The translations under genes were made by a program, and so were the position numbers. From Rhodeus uyekii (lineage: Eukaryota; Chordata; Actinopteri; Cypriniformes; Acheilognathidae): a stretch of 64,000 bases of DNA. Of this stretch, positions 36,318 to 47,501 are shown in pieces. The notes beneath the pieces were generated by a model. The model did no database searches. It saw only the letters and a program-made list of their open reading frames with translations, and had not been told where the DNA came from. The first letter of the stretch is position 1, and every line of letters starts with the position of its first letter. The stretch covers positions 31,001 to 95,000 of the forward strand of contig JAWRVZ010000079.1 of assembly GCA_037043235.1 (NCBI GenBank), given 5' to 3'.

Positions 36318-36780
36318 CTCATAAGCCAAGTGTGATAAAGTGGCTCACCCTTATCCCCGAAGGCGAGCTGGTTTGCTCGACTTCATCACACCAAGTTTTG
36401 TCTTGTCCTGCACTGCATCACCTCAGCCCTCCTGCTCCAACTAGGACCACTTTGTCCATCACTCCTAGACCTGTTGACGAGTCTGCTAAACCATGGCTCC
36501 TCTGTTCCACCTGGGACTGTCTTCACTTCAGCTCCACCTTGGTCAGTCATCGCTCTCTCTGTACCACAGACCTTTTCAGGTTTGTCTGGCTCTACCTTCC
36601 CTCCAGCTCTGCCTTGGTCCTCGGTCGGTTCACCTTTGACTAAGTCCTCTGGTACTCTGGCTCCACATTGGTTGCTTGTAGCTGTTAGCTACAATTGTTG
36701 CTGTCTTGGAGGATCAACTGAGAAAAAAATCTCTTCACTATGGGCAGTAACAGTCACTCAAAGACCTACTTAGACGTTCT

Positions 36781-38287
36781 TTACCTGCATTATTCTAGAT
36801 CTTTACTTCGTGCAGTAGTGGGTATTTTGCTGAAAAGTTGATCCTATGTTTAGATATTCCTAACGATTCAAGTGTAACCAATCTGTTGTGAAATCACTCC
36901 ATCCTTAAAACTTAAAAGAGTAAAGGTCTCACAACTCTTATTGTGAATTTCCTCTTAAACACAGACATATGAAGTTTACACCACTAAACTAAATATGTGT
37001 ACAGGGTTATGGAAGCCAATCCCAACCTGGTAATTATTTGCAGTTGTTGTCAAATATCTTATCAACCATATTTCTTTGTGCAGCTTTGGCATGGCAATAA
37101 AATTGTGAGTGAAATTGTGATTTCAGTTAAGATTTTCCAGGATGAAAGTAAGCATCATATTTTTAAATGTGCACCATTTAACACATAATTAATCTGTTCT
37201 GAACGCCTGTAAAACTAGAACCTTAATCTGGCTTAACCAAGTGATAATATAATTGCACAAGTCTTGAAGAATTCAACTACTTATGTCCAGGACAGCCGTG
37301 GCAACAAAGCCTGGTGGTGCCAGCGCAGCAATTGCGAACTCACGGGGAGTCAATGTTGAGTAGTTTTACTGGATTAAAAAATAAAACTCACATTGACTGA
37401 GCTGAATAATGAAACATTTTTAATATATTTGCTATGTTGGTCAGTCATAGATTCAATATTCCATATTCTGCATTGTAAAGAAGGAAAAAAGACCAGGGAT
37501 GTGTCTGTTTAGGGATTGCTAATCCATGTGGGGACTATTATGAAATGCCTTCAACCATCTGTCATGCTCAGTATCGACAAAAAGTGAGATCATGTCAAAT
37601 GTTACTTCCTTTCTTATTTTCTTTCGCAGGCTTTTAGAAAAAGATAGAAAGGTCTCTGAAATGAATCTGGGTCTGGAATGAGTGTCACACAGTACAAAAA
37701 ACGCGGACCTTCAGTCTCAAAGAAAATTGATTTTCAAATGATGCCATCTTTAGGGACAGATGAGGGATGTGTGTCTGAATTCTATACCAGAAACCATATA
37801 ATTGGCTTTTATATCGTATTGCAGCTGTCTTTGAAGTTCTTTAGTTAAAGTTTGTAAACGTAGAGTTCTGTACCGTTTAGTTCTTTTATTAGCTTTAAAC
37901 ATTTCACAGTAATTTGCAGAAAACAGCACCCATGTTGACAGTCCCTCACTGGCAGCATGGCACTTTGAGAAAATGTGTTTAAAAGGACTGTTTTAAGGTG
38001 AAATGGGCTAATCAAGTGTTTCTGACTACCTGCTTTGTGTGTCTGTGGTAACCTTAGTAATACTAATTGAAAATCTTTACAAAGAAAAGAGTCATTTAAC
38101 AGGCTGATTTAGTAGGATTTAGTAATACTTGAGTGATTACTATAGGTTCTCATGATCTACACTTTAGAGTCAATTATACATAATGTGTTATTTCACATCC
38201 ATTATAAACCCATGTAGAGGGATTTGTAGTAGCCCTCTGGGAGGTATGGAAAAAAAATAGTAGTCACTACCTATACACAATATAATG
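36781..38287. other. No gene recognised
   Basis: AT-rich, intron-like sequence; only ORFs under 65 codons. Confidence 0.55.
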
Positions 38288-38336
38288 AACGTCTCAGGTT
38301 ACGTACGTAACCATAGTTCCCTAAGAGGGAACGAGA

Positions 38337-38490
38337 CACTGCGTCGAGACGCGATTGGGAACCCTTCAGTGTATATGTCTCTTGAAGCACAATAAAACCA
38401 ACGTGCGGGCGTGTACGTCGCCGAGATGACGTCATCACGTCATGACCAAGGAGTATAAAGGCACGTCACGACCCGGAAGCGGGTTAGCTT
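38337..38490. repeat. DIRS inverted terminal repeat, left
   Basis: From CACTGCGTCGAGACGCG to GGGTTAGCTT this is the inverse of 43411-43564 base for base as far as I can check. It contains TATAAA (38454-38459) and TGACGTCA upstream of it. Confidence 0.92.
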
Positions 38491-38536
38491 GAACAGTGTC
38501 TGAACAGGCCGGCATGCCTAGGAGCTGAGGCTGCAA

Positions 38537-38638
38537 GACGCAGTGTCTCGTTCCCTCTTAGGGAACTATGGTTACGTACGTAACCTGAGACGTTCCCTGT
38601 CAAGGGAACTCGCACTGCGTCGAGACGCGATTGGGAAC
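38537..38638. repeat. DIRS internal complementary region
   Basis: 38537-38594 is the reverse complement of the left end 38288-38345 (58 bp). 38592-38638 is the reverse complement of the right end 43539-43585 (47 bp). The two overlap by GTT. This is the template-like junction known from DIRS1, used to complete the ends through a circular intermediate. Confidence 0.92.
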
Positions 38639-38693
38639 GAGGAATACCCACGCCGCCTCAGCGTACGGGGTATGCCAAGCGAAACGTAGCTCA

Positions 38694-39750
38694 CTACGAT
38701 AACGCCAATGATCCCAAGGCGGGGTTTAGGTCTAACTGGTAGAACCTAATAAAGGTATGCGGTGAGGACCAGCCAGCCGCATCACAAATGTCCGCGAGGG
38801 AAGCCCCTGCGAAAAAGGTTTTCGAGGCAGCCATGCTCCGAGTAGAATGAGCTCGGACAGACAGTGGACACTGCTGTCCTGCCAGCTCATAAGCTAAAGA
38901 AATAGACTCTGAAATCCGTCTGCTCATAGTAGGCTTAGAAGCAGGGGAGCCTCTGGGGGCCCCAAAAACAGACAAAGATTTGGTCTGACCTACGCCACGT
39001 GGCAGTTCTGTGGACGTAGGCGTCCAGTGCTCGCACTGGACAAACCTTGTTCTTTAACTCCTGGTCATGATCCGTAAATGGAGGAGGACAGAGAGCCTGT
39101 AGTACTATGTGGCGCATAGGACTAGAAAGCACTTTAGGTACATAACCCGGCCTGGGATAGAGGAAAACTTTAGCCAAGCCGGGCAAAAACTCTAAACATG
39201 AAGGGGCCACAGAGAGGACCTGCATGTCACCAATCCTCTTGAAGGAAGAAATGGTGAGAAGAAAGAGAGTTTTAAGAGTAAGGTGCTTATCTGAAATATC
39301 GTCCAGCGGTTCAAAGGGAGCCTGGGACAAGGCCTGGAGCACCAGGGACAGGTCCCAAGGAGGCACCCTTGAACGTACTACAGGCCTCAGCCTCTGAGTG
39401 CCACGTAGGAAACGAACTATGAGGGGGTCCCTGCCCAAAGAGGCACCACTCAAAGGTACGTGGTAAGCAGCTATGGCAGCCACGTAAACCTTTAGTGTGG
39501 AGGGGGACAGCCCTGCTGCGAACCTTTCTTGCAGGAACTCCAGCACGGTGCCAACCTGGCAGGTAACTGGGTTCAGCTGCTTTTCGCAACACCAAGAAGT
39601 GAAAATCTTCCACTTCTGAGCATACAGTTTCCTCGTGGACGGGGCTCTGGAGTGGAGAATGGTCTCTACAACCTCGGCTGAGAGACCAGACTCTATGAGC
39701 TGGGCCCCCTCAGGGGCCAGACCCACAGTTTCCACAGTTCTGGGTGAGGA
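38694..39750 (-). pseudogene. DIRS tyrosine recombinase, frameshifted
   Basis: Site-specific recombinase that would integrate the element's circular DNA copy. The first part is the 3' two-fifths of a 617-codon ORF (stop at 38935). It has a core-binding segment with RAPSTRKLYAQKW and the first catalytic arginine in SSFKRIGDMQ. The last part is in another frame (38975-38694): HSTR gives the H-x-x-R box, GWSSPHTF the next histidine, and FIRFYQLD the nucleophilic tyrosine. All catalytic residues are present, but a frameshift between 38975 and 38935 separates them. The ORF overlaps the RNase H ORF in a different frame, as known for DIRS elements. Confidence 0.88.
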
Positions 39751-40709
39751 TGGCAAATCCTCCCCTGAGCCTGGGACAGGAGGTCCCTCCTGACCGGAAT
39801 CTCCCACGGAGTGCCGTCTAGGAGGGACACCAGGTCCGAAAACCACACCCTGCCCGGCCAGCGCGGGGCAACTAGAGTGAGACGGACCTTCTCCCGGCGA
39901 ACCTTCTCCAGAACCCCTGGGAGCAGAGCTACGGGGGGAAAGGCATACAGGGGTAGATATGGCCACCCTTGCCTCATGGCGTCCAGGCCGAGAGGCGCTG
40001 GAAGATAAAGGGAGAACCAGAGTGGGCAGTGAGTCGTCTCTCGAGACGCAAACAGATCCACTTGAGCCTGGCCGAATCTCTCCCAAATCTGATCCACCAC
40101 CTGAGTGTGGAGTCGCCATTCCCCGGGCCTCGGCCCCTGTCTCGACAGGAAGTCTGCCCCCAGGTTCTGGGCCCCCGGGATATATATCGCTCGAAGAGAG
40201 AGCAGTTCCCTCTGGGCCCAGAGGAGGATCCTGATCGCCAACTTGGAAAGTCGACGAGACCGGAGACCTCCCTGGTGATTTATGTAGGAGACCACTGACG
40301 TATTGTCGGTTCGGACTACTACATGACGGCCTCTGAGGTCGGGGAGAAACGCCCGTAGCGCCATCCAGACAGCCATCATCTCCAAGGCGTTGATATGCCA
40401 GGAGAGGTGGTGCCCGTCCCATAGACCCCTGGCCGAGCGGTCCCTCAGGACCGCCCCCCAGCCCGCGCGGGACGCATCTGTCGACAGCATGACGCGGTGA
40501 CAGATAGCTCCCAGTGCGAGCTTCTGGGAAATAAACCAGTTCTGCTTCCACGGATGCAAGGCTCGAAGGCAGCGCCTTGAAACCTTGATCAGACGGAAGG
40601 GGTTGCCCCTCGGGGAAAACCCTCTGGTCTTCAGCCACCACTGCAGGGGTCTCATGTGGAGCAGGCCGAGTGGGATAACACTGGACGCTGCCGCCATGAG
40701 ACCCAACAC
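39693..40709 (-). pseudogene. DIRS RNase H domain ORF (reverse transcriptase lost)
   Basis: A 338-codon ORF whose N-terminus LGLMAAASSVIPLGL is the connection after the reverse-transcriptase thumb. The RNase H D-E-D-D set is intact: D78 in STDASRAGWGA, E110 in INALEMMAV, D135 in RTDNTSVV and D186 in GADFLSR. A downstream segment with QVDLFASRETTHCP follows, as in other DIRS elements. The polymerase domain with its Y-x-D-D box is not found upstream; instead there are diverged copies of this ORF's own start. The RNase H may be open, but it lies in a deleted protein. Confidence 0.88.
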
Positions 40710-40734
40710 TCTCTGGAAGTGTCTGTACAGTGAC

Positions 40735-42136
40735 TAGCTGGCCTAGCTTGATATTCTGGACTGTGGGCAAAACAGTAGCAATGCGCACGAGGAAGAGCCG
40801 TCCGCATGCTATGTAAGCGAGAGTGACATCTCGATGCCAGACTGCTACCTGCCGTGACTGAGAAAGGGATCAACAGATCGTTGATGAGACACAGCCCAAA
40901 ATCGTGGAGCTAGGGAAGCTAGTGAAGCTGACAACAGCCTGACGTCCCTATTGTCTGGGAGAAAAGTCCAACAGACCTTATACTGAGCGATCCCTCAGGA
41001 CCGCCCAAAACCCATGAGAGAAGTATCTGTCGACGGCATACGCAGTGACAGAGTGTTCTCAGTGTGGGCCTTTTATGGGACGAGAACCAGAATTGCTCCC
41101 ACATACCTGAGGTGCGTAGGCATTGCCTCGTGACCTTGATAGTGTGGAAGCGGTTTCCTCTGGGAAAACCTTCTGGTTCTGAACCACCACTGAAGGGGCC
41201 ACATGTACAGACGACCGAGTGGACCGCACTGGAAGCTGTTACCATGATGCCCAGTAGTCTCGACTGCTCAGTGAGTGATTGGTCTAGCTTTTGCTATTGA
41301 CTGCTGGTGGGATGATGTCGATGAGCACGGGTGAAAGCCGTGCTGGCAACGACACAGAATCCCAACAACGCGTCGGAAGGTGGCTCCCAAATGAGGATAC
41401 AACACCTTCCTACTTGCGTACAGTCTGAGCCCCAGCTCCTTCCAGTGAGCAAGAATGACATCTCGATGCCAAACTGCTACCAGGATCAACCAAACATTGA
41501 TGAAATCTGATGAAATCAGAAACCTTGAAGGTGCCGGGTAAAAGCTAGACTGAACAGAAGAACCAGACCGGAGCCCGTAAACTCTGGCTGGGAACTCCAG
41601 CTGAGCGTTCACTTCTGTTGCATAACCAGAGCCTGCTTGGGGGCTACCACTCGGGCAGGCACCCTGGATATTATTGCAGGACCCATTGGGACAAAACCGT
41701 ACTCCAATAAGGTAACCAGCCTCTCGAGGCTGGCCTCTGGTATTTCTCGAACATCCGCTCCAGGGCCCTGCTTGCAGGGGGAAACCTGGAGTGAGCGCTC
41801 TTAGACCCTCCTCAGAGGGGGCGACTTCCCAAGCGCCACCAGAAGTATGGGTGACGACTAGAGAGTCCCGCCTCAGACCTGAGTGCCTGGCTCCCTCGGG
41901 ATACCAACACAGCACAGTGTCCAACAAAACCTCCCCATGGGAACGGTTCCGAGCCACTAGTGAAGGGAACACAAGTACAGGTGACTGAGTGCATAGCACT
42001 GGAAACTCTGCCTTGACGCCCAGCAGCCTCAGCTGCTCAGTGAGTGACCGGCCATTCCTCAAACGTGCATGACCTGGTTCCCTCGGGACACCAGGCACGC
42101 AGTTAATCGTTAAAGGGTGCTTGCCCAGGCAGTCCC
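40735..42136 (-). other. Scrambled DIRS interior
   Basis: Contains degraded partial copies of 40399-40710. One (40919-41245, minus) repeats SVVCTCGPFSGGSEPEGFP, a cysteine-rich counterpart of the RNase H ORF start. Another piece at about 41990-41950 has HSVTCTCVPFTSGSEP. A 50-bp block with GACATCTCGATGCC occurs at about 40815, 41445 and 43165. A 307-codon minus ORF (41268-42191) spans these pieces but shows no reverse-transcriptase motif. Confidence 0.6.
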
Positions 42137-43110
42137 CTAGGAGACTGCCAGGTGAGAGTGGAGCGACAGCGAGCACAGTGCACTCACGCACCGGCTACAC
42201 ATGCCCCAATCGCTGGTGAGGAAGATCCTCATCAATGTGACACTTACAACATCCAGTTCCTCAGAACTGGATAGCTGCAGTATCCCCTTAGGCTGACAAA
42301 TCCAATTGCGATCCTCATGGTCGAGACAGCCGCTGAGCCTCAGCAACAGCGGGACCGGAACCACGGGGACCGCGAGCCTGAGCGACTTCCTCAAAAGACG
42401 CTAGGCGGGATCGCCATGCACGTAGGACCTCCTCATCAGCAGCCGATACTAACAACGTCCAGTTCCTTGGAGCTGGATAGCTGCAGTATCACCTCGTCAG
42501 GGTCGGAAGAAACCGCCACAGGGCGTGCTTCCGGTTCCTGAACGAGGCCAGACCTGCCAGGTAAGGGTGGAGAAAAGGCCAAGCCCATCTCCAACCCCTC
42601 TGACAAGTCCATCTGCGACCCCCATGATCGCAGCCGCCGCTGGGCCTCAGCCGCAGCAGGACCGGAACCACGAGGAACGCTAGCCTGGGCGGTTTCCTCG
42701 AAAACCGCCAGGCGGGATCGGAGCGTTCGCAAACTCATTTGCAAAACAATCTGCACAATCAGTACCCTCGAGTGCTGATCGTGCATGCTCCTCACCCATT
42801 TACCTCGGTGCTGGAAAAAGTGCGTTCAACCGGGTCTCGAACCCCGGTTTCCAGCATGATAGGCAAACACAATATCCACTGTACCACAGCAGTACCACAT
42901 ACTGATGGCACAAAGTAAATACAACACCCAACTCCTCAGAGCCGGGTTGTTGTTCAAGTCGGAAGAAACCGCACAGGGCGTGCTTCCGGACCTTGAGAAG
43001 TCCCCGCGATAGGGATCGCCGCTGAGCCTCAGCTGCAGCAGGACCTAAACCGCGAGTCTGCACAGTCTCCTCGAAGACTGTCAGACAGGAATGGCAACCT
43101 ACACAGTCGA
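42137..43110 (-). pseudogene. DIRS gag-like remnant in three diverged copies
   Basis: Three related blocks, about 42250-42425, 42450-42740 and 42920-43110, carry CTCAG..GAACTGGATAGCTGC and GAGCCTCAGC-type segments. On the minus strand one reads MSLRTLRSRLAVF, matching the start of DIRS gag-like ORFs. All are short and interrupted, so no working gag is present. Confidence 0.6.
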
Positions 43111-43410
43111 CGCCCTCGAGCGCCTACCATGTAAGATTAGCCCTCCCCCGCACCTTCCAGTGAGCGAGAACGACACCTCGATGCCGAACTGCTAACTGTC
43201 ATGACTGAGCCATGATGAGGCTCAGAACATGGATATCTTGAAGGCGCAGTGCCCAAGCCTTAGTGAAGGTGCAGTTGGTAAGTTTGCCATATCTGCGCAC
43301 TTTTCTCAATCACACGTGAAATCCCTTTTCTTTTAAACTAGACTCGGGGCACGCGTACCAGCAAATACATACACACACACGTTGAGCTTAGAGCGCTGTG
43401 AAGACACTGA

Positions 43411-43564
43411 AAGCTAACCCGCTTCCGGGTCGTGACGTGCCTTTATACTCCTTGGTCATGACGTGATGACGTCATCTCGGCGACGTACACGCCCGCACGT
43501 TGGTTTTATTGTGCTTCAAGAGACATATACACTGAAGGGTTCCCAATCGCGTCTCGACGCAGTG
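43411..43564. repeat. DIRS inverted terminal repeat, right (5' side)
   Basis: Inverse partner of 38337-38490. On the minus strand it lies upstream of the coding region. Confidence 0.92.
43442..43474 (-). promoter_or_regulatory. Putative DIRS promoter (TATA plus CRE)
   Basis: On the minus strand TGACGTCA (43467-43474) is followed about 20 bp downstream by AGTATAAAGG (TATA at 43442-43447), pointing into the element. This is inference from motifs and position in the 5' terminal repeat. Confidence 0.5.
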
Positions 43565-43585
43565 CGAGTTCCCTTGACAGGGAAC

Positions 43586-44098
43586 TACTTTATTCAACTG
43601 AGTGCTATTACTTACTAATTAGTTAATCAGATATTCTTGTTAGTTCTTAGCAAATATAATGTTGCTATTGTGTTATTCATTTGTTAATTTATTCATTAAT
43701 GACAGAACAGAATTGTTACTGGAAATATTTCTAATTCTTATTATTTCTTAACTTATGGAAGTGTTTTTTGTTTTTTTTTAAATGAAGCGTTTACTTGAAG
43801 TCTAATAATTTTATGAACAATTAACTTGTCATAGGCAGTCAAATTTTAAAATATATTAAATATTACAGAAATATTATTGAATTGCATAACATATTGATTA
43901 ATACAATTTATTGCAATCAATTTTTAATTTGAACAGTTTAACTGTTCAATCCTGTCTGGTCCTGTAATTTAAGAGATTAAGGTTTTGTTTGTAGAATAAA
44001 ATATTGTTTTACTAGTTTGTTTATTTTATTGTGAAAATACATTATTTTTAAGATCAGGATGAAACTTTGCAAAATTTATCTTAAGAGAGTCTCATCAT
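43586..44098. other. No gene recognised
   Basis: Very AT-rich sequence. Confidence 0.5.
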
Positions 44099-44380
44099 GT
44101 TCCACTTCCGGGTCCTGTTTGTGTATCCTTCTGTGCCCTTGTTTCACCTGTCTCATTAATCACTTATCTTATTAGTCATGTCAGCTGTTACCCATCTTGT
44201 CTTGTATAATGGATGCCGTCTTCGTGTTCACCTTCCGTGTTTTTCCTAATTGCACTATGAGTGCCGGTTAAAGTCTTTTGCTAAAGTGTGTTAAAGTCTT
44301 TTGCTTCTCGTTTTGTGGAATCCTGCTGCTTCAGAGTCCTCGCTCCGCATCGCACACCGCACACCGCACCTGCTGTAACA
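44099..44380 (+). mobile_element. Possible solo LTR
   Basis: Starts TGTTCCACTT and ends CTGCTGTAACA, with TGTT/AACA inverted ends. The 3' part (TCGCTCCGCATCGCACACC) resembles the end of the LTR at 23570-23933 (TCTCCGCATCGCACGGC). No target duplication is seen, so the borders are uncertain. Confidence 0.4.
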
Positions 44381-44524
44381 ATTTTAATTGCATTTTATGC
44401 ATTTCACTAACCCTTTCCCATTTATTTATTTTAATTACAATTTACTTATTCTTATTGTTTTTAAATAATTTAAATTCTGAACTGGTGACTGCAAATAAAT
44501 GTAACCTGTTCAATGAACACTCAT

Positions 44525-44678
44525 AATTCATTGGTAGAGCATTGGTGTTTACAACACAAAGGTCATGCGTTCGATCCCAGGGAAAGCAAGAACTGATTCA
44601 ATGTGTTCCTTGAATGCAATGTAAGTCGCTTTTGATAAAGGCGTCTGCCAAATGCATAAATCTAAATGTAAATGTAAT
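44525..44678 (+). mobile_element. tRNA-derived SINE
   Basis: TTGGTAGAGCATTGGTG corresponds to the A-box region and GCGTTCGATCCC to the B box. The tail reads AAGTCGCTTTTGATAAAGGC then CCAAATGCATAAA and AAATGTAAATGTAA. It lies in the same orientation as the copy at 53003 and lacks the first head bases. Confidence 0.8.
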
Positions 44679-45110
44679 CATTTCTGTCTGTTCACACTGT
44701 GAGCAGTGGGTGTCCTCAGCATCACTCTGGCACCGATACCACTTGTAGCTTGACTACATAAACAACAGTTTGAAACATAAACAACATAGTGGGGACTGAA
44801 CATCTTGTTTTCGGGCTTTCACTCAAAAACATTTTCTGAAGGATGAGCATTCAGTAACTCTCTGATTCTCATTAAATGTTTTAGTACTGTTAAAAAGTTG
44901 AAAATCAGTTTGAGTTGTGTGTTGATTGATTCAAATCAGGTTTGTTTGTGTTTTGAGTAAAAATAAATCTAAATGTTTCATACAATTTATTGTTGTAAAA
45001 TGATATAATTAAATTATTCAATAATAATCTTTAATAATAAATATTATAATATTTGTAATCAAATTATTAAACAGCGTACCAATTTCTTGTTCATTCAGTG
45101 GAAAACATCT
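44679..45110. other. No gene recognised
   Basis: AT-rich sequence. Confidence 0.5.
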
Positions 45111-45162
45111 AAGGTTAACCATGTAACCATGGTTCCCTGAGAAAGCAAGACACTAAATCCTC
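45111..45162. mobile_element. Fragment resembling a DIRS terminus
   Basis: AGGTTAACCATGTAACCATG, GTTCCCTGAGA and AAGACACT parallel the outer end of the DIRS element at 38293-38340 (AGGTTACGTACGTAACCATA, GTTCCCTAAGA, GAGACACT). It is a short diverged remnant. Confidence 0.45.
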
Positions 45163-45167
45163 TAGAG

Positions 45168-45330
45168 CAGTGGTCCCCAACCCCTGGTCCGGATCAAATG
45201 TTATCGGCCCGCCCAAGAAAATTATATTATTTCCAATTTATGTATATGAGTTGAGCAGCTGCAAGCGGCTGTGGCACTGTAGCTTTAGCAGTGAGGAGGT
45301 GTGTTCCCCCCCCCCCCCCCCCGGTCAGAA
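45168..45330 (+). mobile_element. 5' end of a hAT-like element, truncated
   Basis: CAGTGGTCCCCAACCCCTGG is a typical hAT (Charlie-like) terminal inverted repeat and is preceded by CTCTAGAG. No matching right end was found. The sequence runs into a C tract (about 45308-45323) and then Tc1-like DNA. Confidence 0.5.
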
Positions 45331-45334
45331 GTTC

Positions 45335-45740
45335 TGCTTAGTATCATCTCGATTTCTGTTGAGACATTCAGATGGTAGAGTCAGAATTTGGCATTTAAAG
45401 AGAATGAGAACATGGTCCATCATGCCTTGTTACCACTGTGCAGGCTGGTGGTGGTGGTATAATGGTGTGGGGATGTTTTCTTGGCACACTTTGGGCCCCT
45501 CAATGCCAATTGGGCATTGTTTAAATTCCACGGGCTACCTGAACATTGTTTCTGACATTGTCCATCCCTTTATGACCACCATGTACCCATCCTCTGATGG
45601 ATACTTCCAGCAGGATAATGCACTATGTAACAAAACTTGAATCATTTCAAATTGGTGAACATGATAATGAGTTCACTGTATTAAATGTACCAAAATAGCA
45701 GGCTGTCTGCACATGATCCTGTCTGAGATAAATAACAGAT
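45335..45740 (+). pseudogene. Tc1-like transposase remnant
   Basis: Plus-strand frames give GMFSWHTLGPSMPIG (usual form GCFS..GxGPL), GYLNIVSDIVHPFMT and YFQQDNALC, the block with the second catalytic aspartate (45606-45625). Then comes a piece with EHDNEFTVL before the frame breaks. The DDE triad cannot be completed and stops are present, so it is inactive. Ends of the element are not identified. Confidence 0.7.
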
Positions 45741-47169
45741 TTCCTAAAACGCTTGTCAGAGGACACATCGCGGAAAAACACTTTAAAAATCAAGTCTCCT
45801 GACGACAGAAAGGAGTCTAATGCAGGTGCCATTTTACACTTTTTCAGACAGAGGCATTCCCCAAAGTGTCAAATTCTTTTCCTTAAAAAATGTTTTTTAA
45901 ATGTTGTGAGTAAAACATTTTATACTGTTGTATTAGCTACATCATCCAGCCATATATTGTAGATAGAAATATATACTGTATTTATTTAATATTTCATATT
46001 ACCATGTTTTCTTTTTCAGTTTCTCAGATCAGCAGATTTTTGAGAAATTTATGAAAGTTAATTTAAGCTATCAGTGCAGTTTTTCCAAAGATAGATCACA
46101 TCCAAGAATAGATTTTGTTTTTCCCTTAGAGATCTGCAGTAGCTTGAATAAAGTGCATCAAGATCATATGTGTTTATTTCTTTAGAGGCGTATTGTTCCC
46201 ATAAAATCTCTGACATAAAGACAGACATGGATGTCAGGATCAATTACATTTGCAGAAACACCAGTGTCTCTCATTATGCAGCCAAATAAACAAACTTTAT
46301 TCTGTTGGGTGGAACCTCATTTTCAAATCAGTATTTTTACAGCACGATACTGAGAATACATTGTTTACCCATCAGTTTCTGCGATTTGAAAAGAAACTGA
46401 GAGCAAAGCTTCTCATATCCATTATGAATTATTCAACATAAAAAATCCCTTTCCTCTCACCTATTAATTTCCGGGCCAGATGATGAGCAGACTCTGTGAC
46501 ATGCTAGCTTGGGTTATTTGTGCTAGTGTGTGTGTTCAGTTCTAGCCAAACTGTCCATCGTTTTTGTGGGGTAGAAGATTAATAGATGTGTGCTTGTTTT
46601 ATCTTGCTGGACAGCAGACAGGAGGGTGAATAGAGAAACAAATTCAACCAAGGAGCACAGATATCTACATTAAAGATTAAAATTCTTCAAATTTGCTTGA
46701 CAAACAAGTCATATAGAACCATTAAAACATTTAGTTTACTTCTTATTCACATTTTATAGTTTTAATTACTTTAAACATCCCAAAATGTTATGATACCTTG
46801 TAAACAACATATTGACTGCAGGATCAAAAGATGAAAACAGCAATGATTGCTCAGTGGCTTTATTTACGTTTTTGCTGAAAACACCAGCTTAGATCTCAAT
46901 GAATGTTTTTGTTCAGGCTTGTTTATTCTGGCGAAATACTGCCAGGAACATTTTAAAAATATAGCATCAAATGAACAGTATAATTTAACTTTTTTTAAAT
47001 CACAAAAGATTCATAAAAACAAAGCATTGAATATGTGTTGTATTTCAAGCTTGAATTGCCCTGTGGTGGAAATATTCTTGAACTTGAAAGGTCAAGGGGC
47101 ATGATTAAATAAAATGAATATATGTGAATCAGTGAGTGAATGAGACAGTGACTCACTTATGAAGACAGA
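45741..47169. other. No gene recognised
   Basis: AT-rich sequence, short ORFs only. Confidence 0.5.
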
Positions 47170-47501
47170 TGCAACAGAGAGTGTTCTCAAAGATGAATGA
47201 AGGCAGGATCCATATGCAGTAGAGCTTTATTAAAATAGTAACAACCGAAGTAAACCAAAATAAACACAAGAAAACCCTGGAGCGGAACTGAGAACCTCAA
47301 CAAAACATCCAACAAAGGACAACATCTGACAAAGTCCATAAGAAACACTAGGGTTCAAATACACAAGGGGTAATTGGGAAAGAAGACATACCTGGGACCA
47401 AATCAAAGAACTAGTCAACCAGAAAAAATACAAAAGAATACAATAGGGTACAATAACATTTATAAACCTACAGGTTAGGGATACAGGTTAGGATCCTGAC
47501 A
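47170..47501 (-). mobile_element. Possible solo LTR
   Basis: On the minus strand it begins TGTCAGGATCC, carries AATAAAGCTC near its end and finishes CTCTGTTGCA. These are LTR-like ends and a polyadenylation signal. No clear target duplication, so borders are provisional. Confidence 0.4.

Larger units (their letters stand above)
35150..36640 (+). pseudogene. Gag-like proline-rich remnant, split by a hAT insertion
   Basis: Two plus-strand open segments, 35361-35636 and 36318-36643, lie on either side of a hAT element. The first contains TASTMPLDLLVEIEGM and is followed by serine/proline-rich sequence, a pattern seen in the variable C-terminal part of fish LTR-element gag ORFs. The upstream part (35150-35360) is also gag-like but broken by stops. 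No protease or reverse transcriptase follows before 36780. Confidence 0.45.
38288..43585 (-). mobile_element. DIRS-type tyrosine-recombinase retrotransposon
   Basis: A 5.3-kb element on the minus strand with complete DIRS architecture: 154-bp inverted terminal repeats (38337-38490 and 43411-43564), terminal extensions, and an internal complementary region (38537-38638) equal to the reverse complement of both outer ends joined at a shared AAC/GTT. Coding order on the minus strand is gag-like remnants (43.1-42.1 kb), scrambled sequence, RNase H (40.7-39.7 kb) and tyrosine recombinase (39.75-38.69 kb). The reverse-transcriptase core is missing, so it is not autonomous. No target duplication is expected for this class. 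Confidence 0.93.

Noticed and set aside
41268..42191. 307-codon minus ORF as DIRS reverse transcriptase
   Set aside because: No Y-x-D-D box or other polymerase block; it spans scrambled partial copies.
38288..43585. Two ordinary inverted MITE ends around a host gene
   Set aside because: The internal complementary region and YR/RNase H motifs identify a DIRS retroelement instead.
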